Below, piece by piece: positions 12,623 through 23,863 of a stretch of 64,000 nucleotides of DNA. Position 1 is the stretch's first letter. Each line of letters opens with the position of its first letter. The stretch is from assembly GCA_020746875.1 (NCBI GenBank), contig JAGTJL010000020.1, forward strand, positions 1,178,001-1,242,000, written 5' to 3'. The notes beneath the pieces were generated by a model. The model was not told where the DNA came from. It was given only the letters and a program-made list of their open reading frames with translations, and made no database searches. A program made the position numbers and the translations under genes. This DNA comes from Rhexocercosporidium sp. MPI-PUGE-AT-0058. Taxonomy: Eukaryota; Ascomycota; Leotiomycetes; Helotiales.

Positions 12623-12833
12623 ATTCGCATTTCATTGCAAGTCGCGTCTGTTGTCTGTTTTCTTTGGGTTGACGCGTTCTGCATTGTGGCAGATCTTCCA
12701 GTGCGGGACCAGCCGACGCTACTGTACTAGAGATTCTGTGACATGACAGGACTGGATAGTCCAACTGGAAACATTCGGCGATTACGCATCAATCATCCCA
12801 CTCTCAATTCAAGGCAAGAATCCTTTCTTCAAA
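12623..12833. promoter_or_regulatory. Shared divergent promoter with an ACGCGT box
   Basis: Only 211 bp separate the start codons of the gamma-tubulin complex gene (minus) and the Eaf7 gene (plus). An ACGCGT hexamer lies at 12672-12677, about 50 bp from the former start. In yeasts this MluI cell-cycle box is bound by MBF and drives G1/S expression. The match is seen; function here is inference. Confidence 0.45.
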
Positions 12834-13750
12834 ATGCCTCCTCGGAAAAAGACCAAAGGCAGTGTGCGCGCGCCTTCGACGCCGGCCGCAGATGAGGATG
12901 CGATGGCCGTCGACACGCCTCAACCAGATGCTACTGAAGAAAAAGCGAAGCCCACATATGATATCTTGAAGGACCCTTGGACAGATGAGCAGGAAACCTC
13001 GCTCTTCAAGGGCATAATTAGGTGGAAACCCGCGGGTAGGCTCATTCGATCTACGGAGCAATGCGCAACTAACAGTCGGCAGGCATACATAAGCACTTTC
13101 GCATGATCGCAATATCAGAACATCTACGAAACCATGGTTACGATCCTACGATTGAGCAACACACGCGCATCCCTGGAATATGGCAGAAGCTACGGACAAT
13201 ATACGACCTGGATGTCATCGACGACCGGGAAAATTACATTGATGATTATGATCAATTTCTCGAATTCAAGCTGCCGGAAGAGGATTTCGATGAGATGATG
13301 TTTATGAAAGGTCAAAAGCGCCCAGGAGCAGACAACACCAGCGAAGCTCCATCCTCACCTCCTCAATTAGGACGGTTACCGTCGCCATCAGGAGCGCGGA
13401 AGCGCAAGAGGGGAGATACTATTACTGCGAAGAACAGGGCGGACACCGTGGATGATACGGATGAGGCGAGGACACCGCCTGCCAATTCTCCACCGAAGTC
13501 AACTCGGGCTGGGAGAAGCACGAATAGGTCAATAGGGCGTCTGAAGGGAGATTCTACCTCGAGGCAGCAAAGCAAGGATACATCTGCTACAGCAGACACG
13601 GCGGATGAGGATGATGGGGGCGAAGAGACGGAGGAAGTGGCAGAGGAGGATGAGGATGCTGAAGAGGAGGGAACTGCTTCTCCCAAACCCTCGAAAGCTT
13701 CCAAAGCAAAAGCAGATCCACCTACACGGAAGAGCAGGAGGAAGAAGTAG
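12834..13750 (+). CDS. EAF7: Chromatin modification subunit Eaf7 (NuA4 acetyltransferase complex)
   Basis: Two exons, 12834-13035 and 13083-13750, joined by a 47-nt intron, encode 289 residues. The CT20/Eaf7 domain runs from about residue 45 to 130: ILKDPWTDEQETSLFKGIIRWKPAG, then across the splice GIHKHFRMIAISEHLRNHG and HTRIPGIWQKL, LYDLD-type motif, and the acidic FKLPEEDFDEMMF end. The remainder is a disordered tail with basic patches (RKRKRGD) and a long acidic run, ending in RKSRRKK, both plausible nuclear signals. Eaf7 pairs with Eaf5/Eaf3 in NuA4 (the human counterpart is MRGBP). The splice is certain because the core helix continues in phase only this way. Confidence 0.93.
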
Positions 13751-14463
13751 TCGCTTTCGATGTACTCCAATAAATGTACAATAAGGAGAGGGGGATTCTT
13801 GGGCATGGCCGATCATGGAGTTTTTGGGGGAACTTGGGGACATTGGCGTTGATACTCCGGAATTTTGGCATGGCGGTGGAAACGGTACAAAAGTCCTGGA
13901 CACATATTCACATGCCACCTTGCCACCACTGGTATGGTTGGGGTTGTACAAATAGAGAGTCTTTCCCTTCATCCTTTTCTCTTGCTGAGGCTGGATAGCA
14001 TCATGTGGCTCATTCGCTGCATCAAAACAAATAAGATCTCACTCCTGCTTCAGCCGAGTACCCACGCTCCCTCGGTCCGATCCAAAGAAAGTCTCCCTTT
14101 GGAAAAATTGCGCGTCATCTGTCGGCTCGGCGTGGAGGTGATGGGTGGCATGTAGCAGCGGCATCTGGCTGAGGGCTTGTGGAGTGATTTAAACATCGTC
14201 GTCTCCTTGGCCCGGCTGGTCCCTCAGCTCAACTCCCGCCCTCCGCCCAAGTGTGTGGACAGTAAAGTTACCTCGGCTTCGCAGGGCTCTTCGGACACAA
14301 ACAACCGACCACCCACATCATCCACCAACCAAAAGGACAGGAATCACCGCCTGTACTTGCTACTACTACTATACCCTGGACGAGGCTTGTGAAGGAAGGC
14401 ATTGCTGGATCTTTAAATTCTCTTTTTTTGAAACCCCTCGTTCTCTTTATCACGTCGTTGGGA
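13751..14463. other. 5' region of the carnitine acetyltransferase gene
   Basis: About 710 bp with no convincing gene. The pyrimidine-rich stretch 14215-14460 is probably promoter plus 5' leader of the downstream plus-strand gene. Short open frames here have no protein features. Confidence 0.45.
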
Positions 14464-16554
14464 ATGTTGAAGGCGATATCCAAAGGTCGGACGTCTCCGT
14501 TGCTCAGAAGCAGCTTCACCGCGACACGGCCGTCACTTTCACGAGTAAGTACCCATACCCAGATCCGGTACTTCCAGCTGTTCCTGGCTAATCACAAATG
14601 TAGACCTTGGGAATGGCACCAGCAAATTCGCGGAGCAAGAGCTCTGCCCTGCCAGCAGGTATATTCGTTCTCTTACCCCTCAGTACAAGCATTGGCTGAT
14701 CAAGAATCCAGGGTACAAGGAGGATTCCTCCAAAGGACCTATGCTACGATTCGAGGAATCTCTGCCCAAACTCCCAGTGCCAACTCTAGAAGAGACCAGC
14801 GCCAGATACCTCAAGTCCGTTCATCCATTACTCTCCTCATCCGAATTCGAATCGACTACAAAGGCTGTACAAGAGTTCGTAAAGCCAGGTGGTGTCGGCA
14901 GCAAGCTCCAGGAGAAGCTTCTTGCTAGACGGGCGGACCCCAAGCACAAGAACTGGATCTACGAATGGTGGAACGATGCGGCGTATCTCACCTACCGCGA
15001 TCCAGTCGTGCCATACGTCAGCTACTTCTATTCCCACAGAGATGATAGGCGGCGGCGGGACCCAGCCAAGAGAGCGGCTGCTATCAGTACCGCTGTTCTA
15101 GAGTTCAAGAAGCAGGTCGATGCTGGCACATTGGAACCTGAATACATGAAGAAGCTTCCCATTTCCATGGAGAGCTACCAATGGATGTTCAACTGCAGCA
15201 GGATACCTGCCAAGCCCGCGGACTACCCTGCCAAATATCCTGCCGAGGAGAACAACTACATTGTAGTGATTCGCAAGAACCAGTTCTTCAAGGTCTACCA
15301 TGAGGTTGAGGGCAAGCAACTCAACACTTCTGAGTTGGAGCAACAGTTCAGATCTATCTACCAAAGAGCGGAGAAGGTTCCAGCTGTTGGTGCCTTGACC
15401 TCCGAGAACCGAGACGTCTGGACCGATGCCCGGGAAGTCCTTCTCAAGGCACACCCTTCCAATGCCACCGCTCTGAAGACTATTGAGGCATCCTCGTTTG
15501 TCATCTGCTTGGACGATGCTAGCCCAGTAACTCTTGAGGAGCGCGCACATGCATACTGGCACGGTGACGGCGCCAATAGATGGTTTGACAAGCCTCTCCA
15601 ATTCATCATCAACGACAACGGTACTTCTGGCTTCACAGGCGAGCACTCCATGATGGATGGCACACCAACGCATCGTCTCAATGACTATGTGAACGAAGTA
15701 ATCTTCGGTAACAAGCTTGATTTCTCCGACCCCTCAATCCGATCAAATCTCCCCGAGCCTTCAGTCGTCAAATTCCATATCAACAAAGACGTGCAAGCCG
15801 AGATCGAGCACGCGACCAAGGAATTCACAGAAGTTATTGGCTCGCACGAGTTGCGCGTTCAAGCATACCAAGGCTACGGCAAGGGCTTGATCAAGAAATT
15901 CAAGTGCTCACCGGACGCCTACGTCCAAATGATCATCCAACTCGCTTATTTCAAAATGTACGGCAAGAATCGCCCAACTTACGAATCTGCCGCCACACGA
16001 CGATTCCAGCAAGGAAGAACCGAGACCTGCCGTTCGGTGTCTGATGACTCTGTCGCATTCTGCAAAGCCATCAGCGATCACTCTGTCGAGAATGAGACGG
16101 CCATCGCAGCTTTCCGCAAAGCTATCAATTCGCACGTGGAGTACATCTCCGCCGCCTCTGACGGCAAGGGTGTCGACAGACATCTATTCGGATTGAAGAA
16201 ACTCCTCGGACCAAACGAGGAGTTGCCATCCATCTACAAGGATCCAGCGTACGCGTATTCCAGCAAGTGGTTCATTTCCAGCAGTCAGTTGAGTTCTGAG
16301 TACTTCAATGGCTATGGATGGAGTCAGGTTGTTGATGACGGATGGGGAATTGCTTATATGATTAATGAGAATAGGTGTGTCTCCCTCTTACTCGAATTAA
16401 ATTTAGAAATGCTAACATTATTCCCAGCATCCAATTCAACGTCGTATCTAAGGGTCTCGGAAGTGAGAGAATGAGCTTTTACCTAAATGAAGCTGCAGGA
16501 GATATCAGAGATCTCCTGATGCCCACCCTCGAGGCACCAAAAGCCAAGTTGTAG
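14464..16554 (+). CDS. CAT2: Carnitine O-acetyltransferase, mitochondrial and peroxisomal
   Basis: Moves acetyl groups between CoA and carnitine so acetyl units can leave peroxisomes and enter mitochondria. Four exons (14464-14544, 14604-14658, 14712-16374, 16428-16554; introns 59, 53 and 53 nt) give 641 residues. The N-terminus MLKAISKGRTSPLLRSSF is basic, Ser-rich and free of acidic residues, like a mitochondrial presequence. A second in-frame ATG follows in exon 2 (TLGMAPANS). The core shows SLPKLPVPTLEETSARYL, WWNDAAYL and the catalytic His near residue 357 in GEHSMMDGTP. The last exon ends in A-K-L, a peroxisomal type 1 signal. The closest named relatives are yeast Cat2 and Aspergillus AcuJ, which are targeted to both organelles. 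The short exon 2 and its phase-1 boundary are my model; the rest is firm. Confidence 0.93.
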
Positions 16555-17420
16555 ACTGGCATGTTCTTTCAGGCGGGATAGAAGGATATGGGAATTGGAG
16601 ATGGGATGGGATGGAATGGAATGGACCGTCTGGGCCGACTGTTGATGTACAAATATTGCCGCCACTGTTGCGTAGTTAGATTTCCCCAAGCATTAGGTAT
16701 ACATTCCATGACTATTCTTGACCACTACAAGCATGTTTATACAAACATCCAAGTGTATCGATTTTTTCCACTGGATTCAACTCAACATCCCCTCAAAGTA
16801 CCATCCGATCCCTCATACTCATTAAGTTTGACATAACACAACACGACAACTACTCCCTCAACCCACCCCACGGAACCCACCGACCGACATCCTATCCTCT
16901 GAAAATAAACGTTTTGTTGCACGTCGACAATATCGGACCGGTCCGCATGCTGACGTGCTTGACCAATCAGCGATGCGGCTCGACGATGGGGGGTCCTAGT
17001 GATGATCGCACGATGATAGGATATCACCGTTCGTTTCGCCTGTCGCACTGAGAGGGTAATCTGTCACGAGATTGACTTCTGGGTGTCTGCTGGGTGGTTA
17101 GGTAAATAGGTGAGCAGGTTTTGGAAGGTAGGATTTGATTTTGAGGAGGAGAGGAGAATTCATTCTGAGGGTGTGACTGACTGGTTTGGGGTGAGAGTAT
17201 GTATGTTGAACAACTTTTACCTCTATTTTTAATCTGCAGTGGATGGAGATACGATTGAAATTGCGATTGAGCTGTGTGACGATGTATTGATACAGAGAGA
17301 GAAAATGCTGTTTTTGTTCTGTACTTCTACTATAATACATCATACAAAGCCGTCTCATCTCGTCCGTTTAACAACACTTTCTACTCGATACCATGCAACA
17401 CAACAATATCCTACATCTGT
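16555..17420. other. Convergent 3' region, no gene recognised
   Basis: About 870 bp between the ends of the carnitine acetyltransferase gene (plus) and the uS4m gene (minus). Only weak overlapping frames; presumably both 3' UTRs. Confidence 0.45.
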
Positions 17421-18903
17421 CTACCTCCTCCTCAAATACCAAGTAAAAGCCAACTGCTGAATCTCCGACGGGAAAGGCGTGGGAACCTCCGTCAGCCCCG
17501 GTCTCGCAACCGGATCTCTCAAGTACACCGCAGAGCAAATCTTATGATTGACCTCCAGATATCTTGGTATGAATGCGAATGCACTCATGTACGGTCTCGG
17601 GCGCCAAGGAGTGGCATACGGTTTCGTAGGATCGTGCACCTCCTGCCTGATCTTGTCCATCCTGTTCTGACGCTCCTCTTCTAGTTGCTTGGTGACTTTC
17701 TCGTTGTAAGTCAGTCTGGGCTTTGCATTCGGATCGACTACTTTAGGCGTCGCAGCCTTCTTTGCTTGTGCCTTCTCCCACTTGGCTTGCTGTCTGGGAT
17801 GCGTGCGGACTTCCTTCCATTCTGCAGTAATCTCGGTGCGTGTCTTCTCGAGCTTGTCGATGGACAACCTGAAGCATTGCGCTTGGAAGATTCGTACTTT
17901 CTTCACCAGGGCGCGGAGATCCTGCTTCTGCTTGGCGCTGAGTGGTTTTCTCCTGTTGTTGAACATGAGGTCTGCTTGCTTCAAGAGCTCGGCTGCGTCG
18001 GCTTGCCGCTGCTGTCGGATGACCATGTTATCTTCCAAAGTCGCTTTTTCTATCCGCACTTTCGGCTTCACTGTCTCTCCTGCTGCTTCGGCTGCGGCGT
18101 CCTTCTCTGCCTTGGCAGCTCGCTCCGCGGCCCTCTTTTCTCGTCGTACTGTCCGGAACTTGTCCATTGTGATGTTGACTCGTGTCGACGATTTCCGGAG
18201 CTGTCTCCCTCTCCTCTTCTGTTCCATATCTTTTGGCGCTCCAGTGGCGAACAATACCGAATCTGGCTCGACTTGGAAAAGGTCTCCTGGATTTAAAAGA
18301 TATCCTGGGTATGGCATCTAGACAAGATTTAGTGGCCGTGCTTCCAAAGTCAAAGAATTCATCTACCTTCTTGCCATTAACCTTGACCTTGCCGTGCGTG
18401 ACGAATTGTCTCGCCTGCTTCGCACTACTAGCAAATAACGCCCTGAAGATAGCCATGTCCAGCCGCTTTTCGATAGGAGCATATGTCATATGCATGTACG
18501 GTATATTCTTCCTCCCGAAGACGATATCCTTGGCTTGGAGAGGCGTCTCCAATCCAGATCCACGTCCAGCAGCCAGCTCTGAGCCATCATTCTCCGCCAG
18601 ATATCTGGGTTCCATAGGGACTACAGCATTGAGTCTTGGTGTGAACATCCGCTGCCACTGCTTCTCCCTGATCTGCTCTCCGTGGTATGCTCGGGACATG
18701 GACTTGGCTTTCCATTTCTGCTGGTAGAAGGTGAAGAACGCGGTATTGATGGGTTTTAGACGTGTAAGGTTGTAGAGATTGTATTTGTTCCAAGATGCAC
18801 GGAATTTCTGTAGAAGTCAGCACTTGAAGGGAAGAGAAAGGGGCAATTGAAGTATGCCAGTACATACCACCTGCTTGAGACTGAAGAATCGTTTTCTCCC
18901 CAT
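17421..18903 (-). CDS. NAM9: Mitochondrial small ribosomal subunit protein uS4m
   Basis: Three exons (18903-18868, 18807-18367, 18317-17421; introns 60 and 49 nt) give 457 residues. The N-terminus [29 protein letters not shown] is the usual fungal Nam9 start and comes from two upstream exons. The S4 RNA-binding domain spans about residues 118-175: [34 protein letters not shown], then after the splice [17 protein letters not shown]. It is followed by a long charged insert (about 190-370) and a fungal-specific C-terminus ([24 protein letters not shown]). Role: early assembly and decoding-site protein of the 37S mitoribosomal subunit. It lies head-to-head with the La gene. Confidence 0.92.
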
Positions 18904-19471
18904 GCTGGAAGGACTGACTCTACGTGAATAGAGCGCAACTTGTAAATCTTCAAGGCTTCTCTTCTCTCCTCGAACAGCACGAGGTCTAAAGTCTCTCAAC
19001 TGCACCAAAAATACGGCGCTTGATTCGATCGGGGTTAGTTCCAAAGCTAGACGCGGCCGCTTCAAGCGAATTTTCGAAGCTCTGCTCTTCTGCAGATGTC
19101 CCACTTCGTTCTGAAGCAGAGACTGAGCCCGCGCAAATTTACAACTCGTCAATTCAATCTGACGAACAATATTATCAAGTCAAATTGGAGCGCATGGAAT
19201 TTCCTGTAAGTTATCCCTCGTGCGACTCTCATTCTGGCCTTTGCTCTTCCATTCGAATTCGTCGATAGCTACTTTTTTTTTTTGTACCCCGCCATTGCTC
19301 ACCTTCCGAGTCACTTTTCAACCACTGATTCATTCACCGCCGACAATAGCAAGAGCGCGTCGACATAAAGCAGACCTACCGCATAAATTCTTTCTCTTGA
19401 GCGATAATCTTTTAATCAAGAGCGTCACAGTCGCATACTCTACAACCTCTACAACCATAATACAATTCAAG
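18904..19471. promoter_or_regulatory. Divergent promoter region, uS4m / La
   Basis: 568 bp separate the two start codons. A T-tract at about 19267-19278 and pyrimidine-rich sequence up to 19470 are probably the La 5' leader. No specific factor site is claimed. Confidence 0.35.
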
Positions 19472-21095
19472 ATGTCTGACCTCAAAGTCGAAGCTACCGA
19501 GCCAGATCCATCTGCCACCTCCCTCCCAAACGACCAAACCGTCAAGACCGAAGCCGTCGAGGCATCTGAGCCGGTTGTCAAGGACACAGCTGTGGAAGAT
19601 ACCAAGCCATCCAATGGCGAAGCTGTAGTCAAGGAGGAAGCCACCGAGAAGAAGGGCGAGAATGGAGCTGATTCGAAGAAGGATGCCAGACGTTACGACG
19701 AGAATGGCGTTCTGAAGACCAGTGCCAAGCAGGATTGGGACAACCACAGAAACAACAGCAAATACGATCCGTCTATCTTACCACAAACTGATGACCCATC
19801 GAAGATCCGGGCTCAGGTAGACAGTCGCATTCTCCCCGTGTCTTCCCCAGCGCGCTAACTTTTTCTCGCAAGGTTGAGTTCTACTTCTCCGATGCCAATT
19901 TGCCAACCGACGAGTACCTCAATGATTTGACCCGTGGACCAGAGAATCTCCCTGTCGCAATCTCCAAGATCTGCAACTTTGGCCGCATGAAGCGTTTCCA
20001 GCCTCAGTCAGCCGTTGTTGCTGCTCTCAGAGAAAGCAAGTTCCTAGTTGTTTCTGGTCCAGAGGGAATGGAAGAAGTCAAGCGCGCAGTCGCATACGAT
20101 CCTACCACCCCAAAGTCCAGAGCCGAGTCCAGATCCATCTATGCTAAAGGTTTTGGTGATGAAGAGCCAGGTTCTCAATTCGATATCGAAGCTTTCTTCG
20201 CTCCCTATGGCCCAACCAACTCTGTTCGCCTTCGTCGTACCGATCAGAAGCTCTTCAAGGGATCTGTCTTTGTCGAGTTCCAGGATGAGGAGACGGCCAA
20301 GAAGTTCCTCGAGTTGGACCCTAAGCCTCTCTGGAAGGGAAATACGCTCCTGATCAAGTCCAAGAGAACGTAGGTTTTTCTGCTTTTGGCATCTTTCTCA
20401 CAAGCAAATCACCATTGTTATATCAATTTGCGCAATGGCTTGAACATTTTCTGACTCGAATTTGTCCAGTTACATGGATGACAAGGAGGAAGAGATCAAG
20501 TCTGGCAAGATCGAGCCCATGGAGCAACGCAGCTACAGAGGACGAGGTCGTGGACGAGGCCGAGGCGGTGACCGTGGAGGAGATCGCCGTGGAGGTGATA
20601 GACGTGGAGACCGTCGAGAAGCTCGCGGTGATCGTGATCCTGATGATTGGAAGAAGCGTCGTGAAGATGATCGTGCTTCCGGATTCAGAGACAACCGCAA
20701 GGACAACAGAGGCCGGGGCAGAGACAACAACCGAGGAGGTCGTGGAAACCGACGTAATGATCGGGGCAACGACAGAAACCGGGAGCGCGAAGACAAGGAG
20801 AAGTAAGATATCTTTTGGCTGCTTACACAGACATAAGTCTTTTGGAAGTAACTACTAATTACCCCCCAGGGCTGAGAGCAAAGATGTCAAGTCTGAGGAT
20901 ACTTCTGTCAAGACAGAGGAGCCATCCGACAAGAAGCGTCCTCGTGAAGAAGAAAACGTTGCTGAAGATAGCGCTGCGAAGAAGGTTGACACCAAGCCCA
21001 ATGAGCCAACTGCCAACGGTAACAAACGTACTCGCGAGGAGGATGCGTCCGAGAACAAGCCAGCCAAGAAGGTCGACACCAAGTCCGACTCATGA
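19472..21095 (+). CDS. LHP1: La protein (RNA polymerase III transcript chaperone)
   Basis: Four exons (19472-19816, 19873-20369, 20470-20802, 20870-21095; introns 56, 100 and 67 nt) give 466 residues. La binds the 3' UUU-OH of new Pol III transcripts. Features: an acidic disordered N-terminus; the La motif from about 100 (KIRAQVEFYFSDANLPTDEYL, ..NFGRMKRFQ, VVAALRESKFLVVS); an RRM from about 200 (SIYAKGF, FDIEAFFAPYGPTNSVRLRR, FKGSVFVEFQDEETAKKFLE); an extended RGG/RGD tail (about 295-390); and a C-terminus with KKRPREEE and KRTREED, likely nuclear signals. The first splice lies inside the La motif, immediately before VEFYFSD, and the third rejoins the RGG tail to the acidic end. Confidence 0.93.
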
Positions 21096-21922
21096 TACCT
21101 GAATCTTTGATATTCCGGTAAGACTTGACTTATACATCATTATCTACCGTCCTGAGAAATCAATTCTCAAATATCCAGATCAGAGTCTGACATACCACCC
21201 TTAGTTTGTCTTCATGCATCGATCGGGGCGGTAGGGTATTCATTCACGGCCGGCGTTAAGGGAACTCTCAATCTCAAGTGTGTCTGCTTTTCTTCTGGCT
21301 ATTTCGCGATTCTCACATGGAAATCGATGTGACGTCTGCTCATGCTCTTTGGGTTAGGTGGGCGGAGGGAACGAACAAACGAATGAAGGTTGTATTATGC
21401 GAGCAAGGCCAGAGCAGTGCGTATGCTAGGATTTGAATGCACAAGGTGTCTGTCCATACATAGCATACACACACACTTATAGAGCAACATTTCGATCTTC
21501 ATTGCACAGGGAATTCTATCCACTTCCAATTATCCAGGATGTGAAAGGTGATGCTGAATAAAAGCATGCATAGAGAGAGGTAATTCATTTCTCCCAATAT
21601 TCTTGACACTCTTCCCTCCCCAGCACTCTCAACACCAACAAGGAAGAAAGAAGCATAAATGGGAGGTGGGTAATGTACCATTGGATCGACCAACACAAAG
21701 ACAGATCCATATATTCTACAAATATTTTGACACATCTACTCCAACCCAATGACTCGGCTCCTGTAATGCATGGTTTGACGCAAGGAGATTCCAATAATAC
21801 ATAAGGCAGGCTCCTCGCCAGCTCTCGAGCCAGCCAGCCATCCTTCTCCCATCGATCGCCATCATACAATGCAATGCCATGCACGCACGCCTTGCCCTCC
21901 ATCCCTCTCCAGAACGTTCCCT
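21096..21922. other. Convergent 3' region, no gene recognised
   Basis: About 830 bp between the ends of the La (plus) and mL44 (minus) genes. There is a short CA-rich run near 21466-21476. Short open frames on both strands lack support. Confidence 0.45.
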
Positions 21923-23128
21923 CTAGTGTATAACCTCTCCCATATCGATATGCACCGGCTCCCAAGGCTTTGCATTTGGCGCCTCCGCATCGCTAGGCAC
22001 AGGTACATTGTTACCAGGGCTGTACAGATACCACGCCTTCAGAGCAGCAACACTAGCTCTCAACCTTGCCTCCGGTAAACTTGCCCCAGCACCCTCCCCA
22101 AGCTGGTCATTCCCACTGTAAATACCCACTACGAACACAGGCGACCTACTCCTCCTTCCCGTCTCACTCAGTATCCTCGCAACGGGGTACTCGAAGCCCT
22201 CCCTCGTACATAACCTCGACAATTCCCTCACCGGCTCCTTAAATTGGAATAGCGTCGAGATCTCGAGATGCCGACTCAAGATATGTTGCTTGACGAACGT
22301 CTTCGCCGCTTCTCGTCCAGCGTGCATGTACAGAGCTCCGACAACCGCCTTCACAAAATTAGAATATGCTGTCTCGGACGGTAGCGGTGCTGTCTCGTCT
22401 CTATCCTGCGCAATTGTGTCTCCGAACTCGTCATCGTAAACCACTCTACTACTCATACCCCTCCTATAGAACGATTTATCCGCCCTCACAGTCCCAATCT
22501 GCGCCTCGACTTTCGTCCCAGCTTGCAGCTTCGCGAACTGCAGATACCCTGGGTCGACTTCTGAGCCTGGCACTGCTGCAGGTTCGACACCCCATTCCCG
22601 TCCGATCATCTGTAGTGTTTTGGGACCGTTGTATGCATATGCGGCAGCGAAGAGGACGGAGATAGGCAGGCGTGGGTATGTGCAGAGCAGGTACTCCGAG
22701 ACGTGAAAAGATATCAACGAGCCACCGATCTGAGCTAGCGAGGCGTTGTTGAAGCTGGTATTCGAGTCCGCTGACGGATCGACCAATGTGCGAGCCATTG
22801 TCTGCAGCGGCACTATCTTGGGAAGGGAGAGACGGGCGTGCAGAGCAGCGAGCTTTGCAGAGCGTAATGCTGCATCGGGGAGTGGTGAGGGATAGGGGCT
22901 TGAAGGATGTCTCTCGTTCAAGGGATGTGGCTCTGTTTCCTCTCCATCTTCGTACACGATCTCATCCAGCATAGATGATGAGAAGGAGGACTGTGACCGT
23001 ATCTGCTGGTGGGTGGTAGAGCTAGCTAAGCAGCTTGTTGAAGGTGCAGGTCGAAGACAACATGGCCGCGTATTCTTGCGCGACGAGAGCAATTGCCCGC
23101 CCAGCCTTTCCAATCTGATTCTCTTCAT
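21923..23128 (-). CDS. MRPL3: Mitochondrial large ribosomal subunit protein mL44
   Basis: Single exon, 401 residues from the ATG at 23128 (MKRIRLERLGGQLL), which opens a good basic presequence. The frame is open further up, to 23257, but that part is unlike a presequence. The domain order is that of mL44: an RNase III-like fold (FNNASLAQIGGSLISFHVSEYL, PRLPISVLFAAAYAYNGPKTL, NFVKAVVGALYMHAGREAAKTFV) and a C-terminal double-stranded RNA-binding domain (PVRELSRLCTREGFEYPVARIL, FVVGIYSGNDQLGEGAGASLP, EARLRASVAALKAWYL). The acidic catalytic signature of true RNase III is not visible, as expected for this structural protein of the 54S subunit. Confidence 0.92.
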   Translation of the reverse strand: MKRIRLERLGGQLLSSRKNTRPCCLRPAPSTSCLASSTTHQQIRSQSSFSSSMLDEIVYEDGEETEPHPLNERHPSSPYPSPLPDAALRSAKLAALHARLSLPKIVPLQTMARTLVDPSADSNTSFNNASLAQIGGSLISFHVSEYLLCTYPRLPISVLFAAAYAYNGPKTLQMIGREWGVEPAAVPGSEVDPGYLQFAKLQAGTKVEAQIGTVRADKSFYRRGMSSRVVYDDEFGDTIAQDRDETAPLPSETAYSNFVKAVVGALYMHAGREAAKTFVKQHILSRHLEISTLFQFKEPVRELSRLCTREGFEYPVARILSETGRRSRSPVFVVGIYSGNDQLGEGAGASLPEARLRASVAALKAWYLYSPGNNVPVPSDAEAPNAKPWEPVHIDMGEVIH

Positions 23129-23403
23129 CGGTCCAGTCCAATTCTCACTCCTCCTCTCTCTAGCCCTGCAAATAAACGGAAGGGGAAGGAAATGTTTCGT
23201 GGGTGGGATGCGGCGTTGCGTTGCTCTCCCGTCTGGCGTCCTGTCCCGAATTCTCAAAATTTCTCGAGCTCCCTCACACGATCATTGAATGTCGCGCACG
23301 TGATACGCAACTTCGCGCTAAGACCGTGGAGCTTGTGTCTGAGTTCAACGTCCGCGATACCACTAACCAGACTCAAACCCGCAAATCGAAGCAATTGATC
23401 AAG
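23129..23403. promoter_or_regulatory. Short divergent promoter, mL44 / small membrane protein
   Basis: Only 275 bp lie between the two start codons, so the two transcripts must share promoter DNA. Sequence is mixed with GC-rich patches near 23215-23250. No named site is claimed. Confidence 0.4.
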
Positions 23404-23863
23404 ATGGTACGTTTGCAAGCTTTGATATTTGGATGTGATCGTTGCTAACAGCTTCTAGGGCGGCGGCGGCAAAATTCCGTAAGTCAATCGCGAGCAAATG
23501 ACATCCTTCAACCTCCACATTTTTCAACAACTGTCCATTGTTGAACAAATGTCCCTAACCAGAACTTCAAAGATATCCGAAACATGTTTGGTCACCAGCA
23601 GGTGGCTGGTACTCCCAACCCTCGAACTGGAAAGCGAACACCGCAGTCTTCGGCGTGGTCATCGTTGGTCTCACGGCCATGATGTGGAAGTTGAGCGCGG
23701 AGAGGGAGGTGCGGACAAGATTCCCAGAAGAGGGTCGATTCTTCCCAAGTCGGTAGTATGTTATCCTAATAATCTCTCAGAAAGGGGCGGTGCTAATGGG
23801 TTCAGCTGGAGCAAACAGATCAAGGAGCACGAAGCGGAGAAGAAGTCGAATGGTGGATCATAG
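23404..23863 (+). CDS. Small single-pass membrane protein, probably mitochondrial
   Basis: Four exons (23404-23406, 23459-23478, 23573-23752, 23806-23863) give 86 residues. The first exon is only the ATG, followed at once by a 52-nt intron; the others are 94 and 53 nt. The protein starts MGGGGKIPYPKHVWSPAGGWY, has one helix near residues 32-48 (VFGVVIVGLTAMMWKL) and ends in a charged segment with EEGRFFPSRWSKQIKEHE. Size, layout and a divergent partner that is a mitoribosomal protein suggest an accessory subunit of the respiratory chain, perhaps complex I, but I cannot name it. All splice junctions are in phase and no single open frame contains the protein. Confidence 0.78.

Noticed and set aside
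13363..13972. Two Ser-rich minus-strand frames opposite Eaf7
   Set aside because: Antisense of the acidic/Ser-rich Eaf7 tail; the plus-strand frame is conserved.
20533..20796. Arg/Ser/Pro-rich minus-strand frame opposite the La RGG tail
   Set aside because: It is the mirror of GGA/CGT repeats in the real La exon and has no independent features.
21466..21476. Short CA repeat
   Set aside because: Too short to be an informative microsatellite.
23129..23257. 43-codon upstream extension of mL44
   Set aside because: The MKRIRLERLGG start gives a proper presequence; the extension does not.
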